A stretch of DNA of 31,964 bases, from positions 1 through 31,964 of the IMG/VR virus record IMGVR_UViG_3300023179_000337, one strand, 5' to 3'. This DNA is from a virus. The translations under genes were made by a program, and so were the position numbers. Positions within the stretch are counted from its first letter, which is position 1. The number at the start of each line of letters is the position of its first letter. Under the pieces are notes generated by a model. That model worked only from the letters and a program-made list of their open reading frames with translations. It searched no databases and was not told the DNA's origin. This document shows positions 1-7,875 of this stretch, piece by piece.

Positions 1-2
1 AA

Positions 3-1100
3 GTTTCTGAACCACAAATCGATATTCCACCAGAAAGAGAGAAAGCACCTAGACGTTCTCCTTTTAGACCACCCAGACCAGAAGTTCAACCCGAACCTCA
101 AAATACCTACCTTAAAGAAGATTATGAAGATGAGGCAGAACCATCCACTAGAAATTGGTTTTCTTCAAAACCTTTAGACGGTCATCCTATTTTAAGTAAA
201 TTTGGACCATCTTTAGCTAAAAAATCTTTCGATTATACTAAACAAAGACTTCAAAATTTAAATAGCAATTACACCGATTCTTTCAGATTGTTTAGAGAAA
301 TAATGCAAATAGAGTCTAGACATAAAGAGCAATTGAATGAATTAGCTAAAAATATTGTAGCTCAAGTTTATGGTATAGATGAATCTCAATTGGAAGTAGA
401 AGATAATGTCCAAGTCAACAAAACAGAGGAACAATCCGAATGGAGTGAGAGAGGGGCTGTAATTGATGATAGAGTTAAAAAACATATCCACATGAGAGCG
501 ACTATGAATATGTTGAGTCATGGCGCTGCTGTTCATCAAATGTTTACATTGCATCATATGGTTAGAGAAGCATTGGATGATATCGACCCAAACCTAGTTG
601 AACTTTATGATAAGTTTAGTGCTGGTGCAACGCACATGTATTGGTTTCAAAACATTGAAAGAGCAGCTGAACAATTGAAAGGTTCCGCTGTAGGTTCAAC
701 TAAAGTTGAATATCAAGAAGGCGAAGATGGCGAAGAAGTTCCAGTTGTAAAAGCTGCTGCTATTTGTTTCCCAGTTTTAGTTCAAGAATTAAGTAAAGGT
801 GTAATGCAGATGTTATCGCATCACCATATCGGAAGACTTGATAAAGCAACATTGGAAAGAGTTTTAGCAGAAGCTGATAAGATTCAACTAGAACCTTACT
901 TTATAATGGTTGGTCCTGCTTTATGGAGAACTACACTTGAAGTATCTAAGAAATTGAATGCCAATTTATCTGAAATCATTTCAGCTATAGCCTCACACGA
1001 ACCAGATGAAGTTCATAATCTATTCGATAAAATGGAAACCAATCCAAGTGCCGCTGAGAATATTATAAGAAACTGGCATAGAGAAATGTACGAAGAGTAA
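3..1100 (+). CDS. Unrecognised phage protein, 5'-truncated, proline-rich N-terminal part
   Basis: The reading frame is already open at the left edge, so the true start lies outside the window and about 365 residues are visible. The TTG at 288 is an ordinary internal leucine codon, not a start. The first ~45 visible residues are rich in Pro, Arg and Glu (PPERE, FRPPRPE, DYEDEAE) and look like a flexible linker. From about residue 95 the protein is predicted to be mostly helical, with motifs such as ICFPVLVQEL and MVGPALWR near the middle and end. The FPVLVQEL and GPALW words remind me, from memory only, of large hypothetical proteins in T4-like aquatic phages. It is not a protein whose function I can name. 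It lies on the strand opposite to the head and tail genes and ends exactly where the gp21 gene ends. A virion or head role is a guess from position. Confidence 0.85.
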   Translation, partial: VSEPQIDIPPEREKAPRRSPFRPPRPEVQPEPQNTYLKEDYEDEAEPSTRNWFSSKPLDGHPILSKFGPSLAKKSFDYTKQRLQNLNSNYTDSFRLFREIMQIESRHKEQLNELAKNIVAQVYGIDESQLEVEDNVQVNKTEEQSEWSERGAVIDDRVKKHIHMRATMNMLSHGAAVHQMFTLHHMVREALDDIDPNLVELYDKFSAGATHMYWFQNIERAAEQLKGSAVGSTKVEYQEGEDGEEVPVVKAAAICFPVLVQELSKGVMQMLSHHHIGRLDKATLERVLAEADKIQLEPYFIMVGPALWRTTLEVSKKLNANLSEIISAIASHEPDEVHNLFDKMETNPSAAENIIRNWHREMYEE

Positions 1101-1775
1101 TTACATCACTTTAGAAATTTTATCAAAAAATTCTAAAATTTGATCTTTTAAATAATCTTCTACATTTTTTCTAGGAAGCTTGGATATTTTATCTTGGAAT
1201 CTATCGTATGACTCCTCAAACGATCCATCTTCTGATATAACATATTCTTTGGATTCCAAAATGCCATTGACAAAAGCTTTTGGACAGGATGGATCAGCAA
1301 CACAGTCAATTGCCACTAAACGGAAATCACTGACTCTATTTGTGCCATTATATTGCTCTGTCAGTTTACCCAAAGCTCTGGTTGACATACCAATCTTAAC
1401 ACCATCATCAATTAAAGCTTGAACTATTAAACCGCAAGGAGTGGAGAGGAGTTTAGATTTACCAATATAAACATTGCCTTCATTTCTTAAATCAGTAACT
1501 AAATGACAGGCTCTCTCTAACGATACATCAGGACTAGATGGATGGTTCAATTCACCCATAGATCTTTTAGCATCGATCATTTCTGTAGTATAGCGACGAA
1601 CTTCTCGATGCATTTCTTCCCTGTCATAAATTCTTTTATTTTTATTAACTTCCTCATACATCATGTAAGGTCCAGTTACATAATAAGATGGTTTGGATTT
1701 ATTATTCGTTTCTTCTTTGATATATTCGAATTGATCTTCAGAAAACGATTGGTCAACTAATAATTTGAATGACAT
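1101..1775 (-). CDS. 21: Prohead core protease, T4 gp21-like
   Basis: At 224 aa this is close to T4 gp21 (212 aa), the serine protease that sits in the prohead core and cleaves scaffold and capsid proteins during head maturation. The visible signatures fit the family: a histidine in ELNHP (His78), a serine in GMSTRALG (Ser131), and the conserved segment around DCVADPSCPKAFVNGI, which holds candidate acidic partners (Asp157, Asp161). In this fold a His/Ser pair with an acidic residue is known to be catalytic; the assignment of particular residues here is my reading. It is the last gene of the long minus-strand cluster, 14 bp downstream of the gp4-like gene. Two TAAATA boxes stand just upstream and no Shine-Dalgarno sequence is visible. 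The C-terminal ~50 residues are charged and less typical. Confidence 0.93.
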   Translation of the reverse strand: MSFKLLVDQSFSEDQFEYIKEETNNKSKPSYYVTGPYMMYEEVNKNKRIYDREEMHREVRRYTTEMIDAKRSMGELNHPSSPDVSLERACHLVTDLRNEGNVYIGKSKLLSTPCGLIVQALIDDGVKIGMSTRALGKLTEQYNGTNRVSDFRLVAIDCVADPSCPKAFVNGILESKEYVISEDGSFEESYDRFQDKISKLPRKNVEDYLKDQILEFFDKISKVM

Positions 1776-1780
1776 ATAAT

Positions 1781-1798
1781 TATTTATTATTATTTATA
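1781..1798 (-). promoter_or_regulatory. Two late-promoter-like boxes upstream of gene 21
   Basis: On the minus strand TATAAATA occupies 1798-1791, an exact match to the T4 late promoter core, and AATAAATA occupies 1788-1781. With T4 geometry (core at -13 to -6) the second box would start RNA at 1775, the A of the ATG, giving a leaderless message. The first would start RNA at 1785, giving a 10-nt leader. No purine-rich ribosome site is present. The boxes overlap the stop of the upstream gene. Confidence 0.6.
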
Positions 1799-2269
1799 AT
1801 CGTATTTATTAATTCCAAGCTCTTTTTCAGTTAAAAGTGTAAATTCGTATCCCATTTTATTACACCATTTTTTGGCAGCTTCCCATTTAGCCATATTTTT
1901 AACGTAAGTTAAATCTTCATATATAATACTTTTCTTTTTTTTATTTTTTCTATCAAACTGTTTTGGATCTAACGTTTGTCTATATGGTTTAACTTCCACT
2001 AAAAATTTTTTCACTTCATTTGATACTTTAATTTTAATAGCAACATCTGGAAAATATGAAGATGTTTTTTCTGTTATTGGATTTGTATATGGTATAACTA
2101 TTCCCTCAGAAGACCATTCTACCACATCATCATTCGTATCACACCATCTAAAAAGTTTTAATTCCCAAGAAGATAAAAATCTAGGATAATCGTTGCCTCT
2201 GTATTTTTTAATATTAATAGGCTTATATATCCCCTGTTTAAATTTTTTATTTATTTGAGTGAGCTTCAT
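1790..2269 (-). CDS. 4: Head-completion nuclease-like protein, T4 gp4 (gp50) family
   Basis: This 159-aa protein matches T4 gp4 (about 150 aa), a late head-completion protein with a TnsA/PD-(D/E)XK nuclease fold, required for heads competent to join tails. The nuclease core can be read in order: a glutamate in SSWELKLFRW (Glu36), aspartate in YFPDVAI (Asp75), and VEVKP with Glu92 and Lys94, followed by a basic stretch (RKNKKKK). The ending, in which KWEAAKKWC is followed by GYEFTLLTEKELG, is also typical of TnsA-like proteins. Its start overlaps the end of the 71-aa gene upstream by 23 bp, so translation is probably coupled. It lies between neck-type genes and gene 21, a head/neck context. 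Confidence 0.85.
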   Translation of the reverse strand: MKLTQINKKFKQGIYKPINIKKYRGNDYPRFLSSWELKLFRWCDTNDDVVEWSSEGIVIPYTNPITEKTSSYFPDVAIKIKVSNEVKKFLVEVKPYRQTLDPKQFDRKNKKKKSIIYEDLTYVKNMAKWEAAKKWCNKMGYEFTLLTEKELGINKYDYK

Positions 2270-2462
2270 TTTTCATTAACTCTAAAAGTTCTTTAGCAGC
2301 TTGATCTACGGATATCATAGGATGTAGAGATGAAGAAATATAATCAGGTTCTTTTTGTGGAGCGTAATAATCTAAAATATTAGTCATCTTATCAAACAAT
2401 TTATTTAATCCAGCTTGAGGCTCATAATTTCCTTCAATACTGTATCTATTAGTCTCAAACAT
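2247..2462 (-). CDS. Small protein of unknown function between neck and gp4 genes
   Basis: This 71-aa protein has no recognisable domain. It is acidic, mostly soluble in character, and ends in a probable amphipathic helix (around DQAAKELLELMKNEA). It starts 3 bp after the stop of the probable neck gene and overlaps the gp4-like gene by 23 bp, so it belongs to the same transcript and is likely translated. AGGATAATTT before the ATG contains a weak purine-rich site. A minor head or neck component is possible from position only. Confidence 0.7.
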   Translation of the reverse strand: MFETNRYSIEGNYEPQAGLNKLFDKMTNILDYYAPQKEPDYISSSLHPMISVDQAAKELLELMKNEAHSNK

Positions 2463-2465
2463 AAA

Positions 2466-3479
2466 TTATCCTATTCTAAAAAGTATAGGTTCACTATCAC
2501 CAAATCCAGCAGAGGCTCCAGTAAATAATCTCTGTTCTAAAGAATCTTTTTCCTTTAAACCTTGTTCAAGCAAAGCTGGATTTATCGTACCACCACCAAA
2601 TAAAGCTGTTCCAGAATATTTACCACGAATATTGCCAATTGCTATTTTTGTCAAGGCTGATGCGTATTGATAAACCCAAGGTTCTTTTATTATATCAGAT
2701 AAAGGTCTTTCCACATAACATGATATGGCTCCATAAAATCTAGATGGGGAAGAACCCATTTTAGGTTGAGGCGTAATTCTCATATATTGAGTTCTTTCAT
2801 CAAATTGTATATCTCTTCTAAGAGATAAAACCTTTTCTCTAGTCTCCAACCAATTTTTTAAAACATACCAAGAAACCAAATCGAACCCATAATTTCCCAT
2901 AGAATATGAGAAGTATGTTTGTTGCGCCAATGTTTGTTCAATAGTAAACAATGTATTAATACCATTCGTTGATCCTTCTTCGAAATCTGTAACAGCTATA
3001 ACTTTCCTATAACTATTTAAAAGATAATCGTAAGAATTCATTAGCTGTAAAGTATCCCTACCTAAACTATCTGGCTTATTAACTTGAAAAATCCAAGGAG
3101 AGTTGGGATCTCCTATAACCATTTTTCCTATAGTATATGCTTTAGATACATCTTTGTTTATATTATCATTTTCCAACCTAGCATTAAAATCTCTAGTTAA
3201 AGAAAATAAAACGTCTAATCTAATTCCTTTATCTTTCTCGTAAAGGTCTGAATCAAATACCAGATATTCTCTAGTGTATCCAGCATATTTAGTAAACATT
3301 TCCGCAGCAATAGATATAAATTCATTTAATTGATCCTCATGTATTTCTAAATTTATCATTGGCGCTCCAAGAGATCTACAGATTCTCTGTCCAACTCTTT
3401 CGTAACTATCCATGATATTGTTTAAATTGCTACTATAAAAAGAAGAAACAGGTAAAGATGTTGTGCATTCCATTGACAT
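2466..3479 (-). CDS. Probable neck protein, T4 gp13-like
   Basis: This 337-aa protein has a size near T4 gp13 (309 aa), a neck protein that with gp14 closes the portal end of the head and receives the tail. The N-terminal part (residues ~25-70) carries the pattern I associate with this group: a helix ending in LGAP, then a beta stretch INLEIHEDQL, then an amphipathic helix ISIAAEMFTKYAGYT. The centre is alpha/beta without a known motif, and the C-terminal third includes a helix with YASALTKIAIGNIRGKYSG and a Gly-rich GGGTINP. The gene sits between fibre genes and head-completion genes, as gene 13 does in T4. The identity rests on pattern and position, not on a search, and another connector protein remains possible. 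TCTAAATA lies just upstream. Confidence 0.6.
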   Translation of the reverse strand: MSMECTTSLPVSSFYSSNLNNIMDSYERVGQRICRSLGAPMINLEIHEDQLNEFISIAAEMFTKYAGYTREYLVFDSDLYEKDKGIRLDVLFSLTRDFNARLENDNINKDVSKAYTIGKMVIGDPNSPWIFQVNKPDSLGRDTLQLMNSYDYLLNSYRKVIAVTDFEEGSTNGINTLFTIEQTLAQQTYFSYSMGNYGFDLVSWYVLKNWLETREKVLSLRRDIQFDERTQYMRITPQPKMGSSPSRFYGAISCYVERPLSDIIKEPWVYQYASALTKIAIGNIRGKYSGTALFGGGTINPALLEQGLKEKDSLEQRLFTGASAGFGDSEPILFRIG

Positions 3480-3489
3480 ATATTTTAAT

Positions 3490-3497
3490 TATTTAGA
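3490..3497 (-). promoter_or_regulatory. Late-promoter-like box TCTAAATA
   Basis: On the minus strand TCTAAATA, continuing as ATT, stands upstream of the probable neck gene. With T4 late geometry RNA would start at about 3484, leaving a leader of some 5 nt before the ATG at 3479. No Shine-Dalgarno sequence is seen. Confidence 0.5.
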
Positions 3498-5493
3498 TAA
3501 ATTTCCATTTGTCCAAAAGATAATCGTTTATTTTTTCAACATCTGTTGAGTTTTTATAACCTTTATATAATAACAATTCATGTAATTTAAATTCTGAAAA
3601 TCCAGAATATGGATCTTTACCACCTATTGTAGTATATGAATTATTAAATGTTGCAGTTAAAGCTGTTACATTTACATAACCATCGCTATCATTAATAATT
3701 GTGGATTGAGATGATGGGCGTGTTGGACTCGCACTTAAAAATCTTGTCGAGACACATAAGGGTTTATTTTTATTATTAACCCCATATTCATATTCATAAT
3801 ATTTAACCAAAGTTCCTATACCTACTGAATACTTGTTTGGTATTTTAAATATTCCATAATTAGCATTAGCCCATAACCATTCCACATTTGCTGAAGAATT
3901 ATATGGAGTGAAAACCGTAAATGTTGAGAAATCACTATTACCAGATAGTATTAAATTTCTATAATGTGTCGATGACAAATTATAATTAAAAGACTGTTTG
4001 GGTAAAGTATTATAATAAGAACTTGTAGTCGTATTACTTGTAAAGTATATTTTAGATCCACTTATTTTTGAAGACAGTGATGTTATATAACTATTACCAT
4101 CTATAGTTGTAAAATCAACAGTTGAATAATCCATGGCATCCAACCATAAAGATATACCCGAAGAAAGTGTGGGAAGAAGAGGAACTGTTTCTCCAAATTT
4201 TACAAATATAGATTGCACTCTAGCATCCGTATAGGATGGGCTGGCTGTTATTATGTGGCCAGTCTCATTTTTTTTATAACCATCAGGTTTAAAAATAAAA
4301 TCTTTGATTTCAATATCATTGACCACAAGCTCTGATATATAACCATAAGATCTTGTAAAAATTTGAATGGATTGATAAGGATCACATTTTACTAGGAAAA
4401 TGGACTTGGATGCTGATAAAGAATTAGTGGCTGGTATTATATCATTGTTAGGCAAAACAACATTGATTCTATCATCCGAACCGATTGAACCATATGGTGG
4501 AGATGCTGAAAGAGCGGATAATGTTACAAATGTGAATACAAAATCTTCATTATAGTCGGATTTAGAGATGTTTATACTATTGCTTGAGTCGTATGGATCT
4601 GAACCATCTATGTTTAAAGTTAAACCTATATCTGGTAAAAAAGATTCGTCAAAATTTAAAGATATGGGATTTATAGGTATACTGTTTTCAAAAAAAGATA
4701 TACCATCTCCAGCATAATATAAATTTCTTTCTGGAGCATTTATGTCATATAAATGATGTCTTCCGTGTAAAAATTGCCCATCATATATAAAATTAAATTT
4801 TCTAGCATGTATACCACTTATGGTAAAAGATTTGGTGTTTTGTGGAAATTTGAAATAATCTGGATTAAAATGCACACTCAATGCCGAATAACATGTAGCA
4901 TCTGTTATTAATAATAAATTATACAATCCACCCTTTTGAGCACCAATAAAACTAGAAAATGATGAAGTGTTTGTGGTAACATAAATAGCAGTTTGCGCTG
5001 AACTTAAATTCCAAACTATATTACCAATATCACTCGGAAATATATTAAAAGCTGAAAAACTTTTTTGTTTTGTAAATTCTTGAACTTTATTTGAATATAC
5101 TGTATTTGAAATATTATTATTCCATTTATTAGATTCTATTTCATATGTTTTGTGAAAAGATTCCCAGCTGGAAGATGCGGCTGAAAAAGAAGTAAAAACA
5201 GATCTATTATTCATCCACGATGCACTGAATGTGTTAACTGTGCTATAAGTTGTTATAAACTTATTCCATTCTAAAGCATTTGCAGTTACTGTTTCATACG
5301 TACTTTTCCAATTGTAACTATTATCTAAAGCCAAAAAATTACCACTTTGGTCATATATATTATTGTGGAATATTCCCAAATAAGGAAATTCTAAAGAAGC
5401 TATTGGATCAGATGCGGAATCTGGAAAATCAGCCATGGCAATCGTATGGTGATTGCTTCTATGGAATTTGTTATGGAAAATAAATACAGACAT
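3493..5493 (-). CDS. Tail fibre or whisker-like protein with Trp-ladder stalk and LamG-like C-terminus
   Basis: This 666-aa protein has three parts. Residues 1-60 hold a His-rich motif (HNKFHRS followed by HHT). Residues 62-124 form a stalk with tryptophans at 62, 76, 93, 110 and 124, with Ser/Thr/Tyr-rich filling. From about 434 to the end is a probable concanavalin/LamG-like domain, starting GISLWLDA and closing with a helix ending in DYLLDKWKF, a pairing I know from LamG-type phage proteins. The first ~250 residues align throughout with the neighbouring 251-aa protein, so the two are tandem paralogs and this one has gained about 410 residues. Its place just before the neck gene is where T4 has the fibritin gene wac. 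A carbohydrate-binding fibre is the best inference. It follows the paralog after 3 bp. Confidence 0.75.
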   Translation of the reverse strand: MSVFIFHNKFHRSNHHTIAMADFPDSASDPIASLEFPYLGIFHNNIYDQSGNFLALDNSYNWKSTYETVTANALEWNKFITTYSTVNTFSASWMNNRSVFTSFSAASSSWESFHKTYEIESNKWNNNISNTVYSNKVQEFTKQKSFSAFNIFPSDIGNIVWNLSSAQTAIYVTTNTSSFSSFIGAQKGGLYNLLLITDATCYSALSVHFNPDYFKFPQNTKSFTISGIHARKFNFIYDGQFLHGRHHLYDINAPERNLYYAGDGISFFENSIPINPISLNFDESFLPDIGLTLNIDGSDPYDSSNSINISKSDYNEDFVFTFVTLSALSASPPYGSIGSDDRINVVLPNNDIIPATNSLSASKSIFLVKCDPYQSIQIFTRSYGYISELVVNDIEIKDFIFKPDGYKKNETGHIITASPSYTDARVQSIFVKFGETVPLLPTLSSGISLWLDAMDYSTVDFTTIDGNSYITSLSSKISGSKIYFTSNTTTSSYYNTLPKQSFNYNLSSTHYRNLILSGNSDFSTFTVFTPYNSSANVEWLWANANYGIFKIPNKYSVGIGTLVKYYEYEYGVNNKNKPLCVSTRFLSASPTRPSSQSTIINDSDGYVNVTALTATFNNSYTTIGGKDPYSGFSEFKLHELLLYKGYKNSTDVEKINDYLLDKWKFI

Positions 5494-5496
5494 CTT

Positions 5497-6252
5497 TTAA
5501 AGTTGTGTTTTATACAGATCGCCAAACATTAAAGAACCATCACATAAAAAATTCAAAACAGTAACTCCGTTTGGTGTTTGTAAAATATCATTTGGAATGA
5601 TGGTACCTACTGGAAACTTATAGACTGTATCGAAATTAACACTCCATCCTCCACCATTTATTTGCTTAACATATAATGTATATATGCCACCTCTTTTCAT
5701 GCTAACTGATGTTGGATTTTTAATTGTCACATTCATATTAACATCTAAGAAAGCAACTTGAGCCACATCTAAATCCCAATCTACATTACCGCCATTTATG
5801 CTTAAAGTGTATCCTCTAAAAGTTTTAGATCTAGTGTTTTGCTGAACTCTATTAGTGTATAATAGATTAGGATCCCCCCATAGTGCGCTATTAGCACAAA
5901 TTGTTGTATATGTGGAATCATAATTCGCAGATACTGGTTTAAGAGATAGATATGCGCTATACCCCAAACCCCAACCACCACTTTCATAATATACTGTGGT
6001 ATAAACAGTTTTTATAGAATCCCAATTAGATGATAATGAACTAACTGTGGAATAAGTACTATACCATTCGTATGAATTAGTGTTTATGTTAAATGATCTA
6101 ATTTGATCAGTTAAGGTGTTATAAAATATACCATTGAATGGTTCATTATATGTGGCTATAGGATCAGTGCCTTGATCTTGGTTCAAATAACTAGATAAGG
6201 TATGATGTGATGATCTATGAAATTTATTGTGCGCTCTAAAAATACCAGCCAT
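5497..6252 (-). CDS. Short paralog of the Trp-ladder fibre protein
   Basis: This 251-aa protein has no named domain. It begins with the same His-rich motif (HNKFHRS, then HHTL) and the same DPIA-x(n)-GIF block as the 666-aa neighbour, then repeats its stalk: aromatic residues Trp63, Trp77, Trp94, Tyr111 and Trp125, spaced 14-17-17-14 exactly as in the paralog. After the stalk, RVQQNTRSKTF, a short all-beta region and the ending FLCDGSLMFGD also have counterparts there, but the LamG-like extension is absent. It could be a coiled or beta-structured trimer that forms a basal fibre or whisker. A box GTTAAATA lies 6 bp before the ATG, and no ribosome site is visible. Confidence 0.7.
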   Translation of the reverse strand: MAGIFRAHNKFHRSSHHTLSSYLNQDQGTDPIATYNEPFNGIFYNTLTDQIRSFNINTNSYEWYSTYSTVSSLSSNWDSIKTVYTTVYYESGGWGLGYSAYLSLKPVSANYDSTYTTICANSALWGDPNLLYTNRVQQNTRSKTFRGYTLSINGGNVDWDLDVAQVAFLDVNMNVTIKNPTSVSMKRGGIYTLYVKQINGGGWSVNFDTVYKFPVGTIIPNDILQTPNGVTVLNFLCDGSLMFGDLYKTQL

Positions 6253-6258
6253 ATGAAT

Positions 6259-6266
6259 TATTTAAC
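6259..6266 (-). promoter_or_regulatory. Late-promoter-like box GTTAAATA
   Basis: On the minus strand GTTAAATA continues as ATT and then CAT before the ATG at 6252. T4 late geometry places the RNA start near 6253, which would leave a leader of about one base. Confidence 0.45.
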
Positions 6267-6273
6267 AAAAAAG

Positions 6274-7875
6274 TTATTCAACAATACTATATAAAACTGC
6301 ATTCAAAACATTTTCTTGTAATTCATATATTTTTAAAATTTCACGATTTATTACCGATGATTGAAAATTCTCATTGATTCCAACAATACAACTTTGATCG
6401 AAGTTTTCAGAAGATAATTCTAAAACGCTAGTATTATATATTTTTTCTATAGATATAATATCTCCTAAAGAATTTTCATCTTTTACAAAAGTGTAAGATA
6501 CATTATTTTTTAAAAAATCAATATTATGTAATAATTTTTTAAAACTTTTTTCGTAAATCCAACTTTGATTCCATTCTTTTTCTTTAATTAAAACCTCATC
6601 TTTTGAATATATTTTAAAATCTGTATCATTCAAAATTGTTATTAAATCCAACTCATCAGTATATATTAATATTTGGTTTGCTCTAGCTGTAGAATTATAC
6701 ATGTATACATATATAAAATCTGAATTTTCAGTTTTAGATATATTCATGAACCATTTAAAATAAGAATTTGTACCAAAATCTACAGCTTTTTTTCTGCCTA
6801 TGGATTTTGTTAATCTACTATCCCACTTTTTTATCAAGCTTTTATTCGTTAATATATAAACAATATCTTTTTCATATTTTGAGAAATTTATATCTATTAT
6901 TTTTTCATCAGACTCTAATACGGATGATAGAGATATAAAACTGTTTAATGTCATTTTTTTATCCACTAATGATAAATCAAAGCTATAATATCCTTTATCG
7001 ACTATTCCATATATTTCATTTTCATCTTTTAATTTTAAAGAATTAAAAGAATAAATTGATTTATACAAACTTATATTTGTTTCGTAAAATAAAAAATTAA
7101 AATTTGAATTATAAAATTTAAATATTTTATTATCAAAATCTTCCACTAAAATAGTATTTTTATACGTTGGAATTTTTTTAGGTTTTTCAAAACGTAAACT
7201 ATCATATCTACTTCCCTGACCACCCAATATATCCAATAAAAATAATCTATTATTGAAAGGAGATGATGTATTTTTAAAAATATTTTCATTCGAAAAATAT
7301 GATAAAAGATCATATTTAAAAACTACATCCAATTTCTCATCAGATACGCACAAATATCTATCTTCCAAAATTGAAATGGAATTTATTTTTTGAAAAGTTA
7401 ATTCTCCAGACAATGCATCCACAAGCGTTATAATATTTGGACAAACTTGACAAAAAGTTGTATCGTAATCATGTCTCAATACAGTGATGGCAGATATACA
7501 ATTTACGAACAGATAAAACATGTTATTATTTCTATAAACCACTCCATTTTGGGCAAAGTCTAATGGTTTAAAATTAGCAGCTGAAAAATCATCTGAATTT
7601 GTAGTATTGTTATATATACCAACTTTACTACCAGTAACGCCTATAAAGCCATTAAAAGTTGTGGGTATTACATAATTAGGTATAGAACATCTACTATACA
7701 AATACATGAAATTGTCATAAAGATATGATAATTTAATATTTATAGTTTTATGATAGGATAGTTCATTGGGTTGAATTATTACTTCATTTTTACTATAAGG
7801 TAAAACATCCAAAACATCAATAGTCTTATCATAATCAAAAATGCTTTTTTCAAATTCTGAAGAAATTGCTATCAT
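6274..7875 (-). CDS. Structural protein with propeller-like repeats, probably baseplate or tail associated
   Basis: This 533-aa protein begins with DVLPYSKNEVIIQPNEL and a helix LSYLYDNFMYLYSRC, words I recall from structural proteins of T4-like aquatic phages but cannot verify here. The centre (about residues 100-420) is a run of beta strands with a four-strand rhythm (DRYLCVSDEKLDVVFKYDL, NTILVEDFDNKIFKFYNS, DIVYILTNKSLIKKWD), which suggests an NHL-like beta-propeller. The C-terminal ~60 residues are more helical (around LKIYELQENVLNAVLYSI). Its ATG overlaps the stop of the 1400-aa gene as ATGA, so the two are translationally coupled and probably act together. No enzyme motif is seen. Confidence 0.7.
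   Translation of the reverse strand: MIAISSEFEKSIFDYDKTIDVLDVLPYSKNEVIIQPNELSYHKTINIKLSYLYDNFMYLYSRCSIPNYVIPTTFNGFIGVTGSKVGIYNNTTNSDDFSAANFKPLDFAQNGVVYRNNNMFYLFVNCISAITVLRHDYDTTFCQVCPNIITLVDALSGELTFQKINSISILEDRYLCVSDEKLDVVFKYDLLSYFSNENIFKNTSSPFNNRLFLLDILGGQGSRYDSLRFEKPKKIPTYKNTILVEDFDNKIFKFYNSNFNFLFYETNISLYKSIYSFNSLKLKDENEIYGIVDKGYYSFDLSLVDKKMTLNSFISLSSVLESDEKIIDINFSKYEKDIVYILTNKSLIKKWDSRLTKSIGRKKAVDFGTNSYFKWFMNISKTENSDFIYVYMYNSTARANQILIYTDELDLITILNDTDFKIYSKDEVLIKEKEWNQSWIYEKSFKKLLHNIDFLKNNVSYTFVKDENSLGDIISIEKIYNTSVLELSSENFDQSCIVGINENFQSSVINREILKIYELQENVLNAVLYSIVE

Noticed and set aside
288-1100. Start of the first gene at 288
   Set aside because: The codon is TTG and the same frame is open back to the left edge with coding-like sequence, so the gene is truncated by the window.
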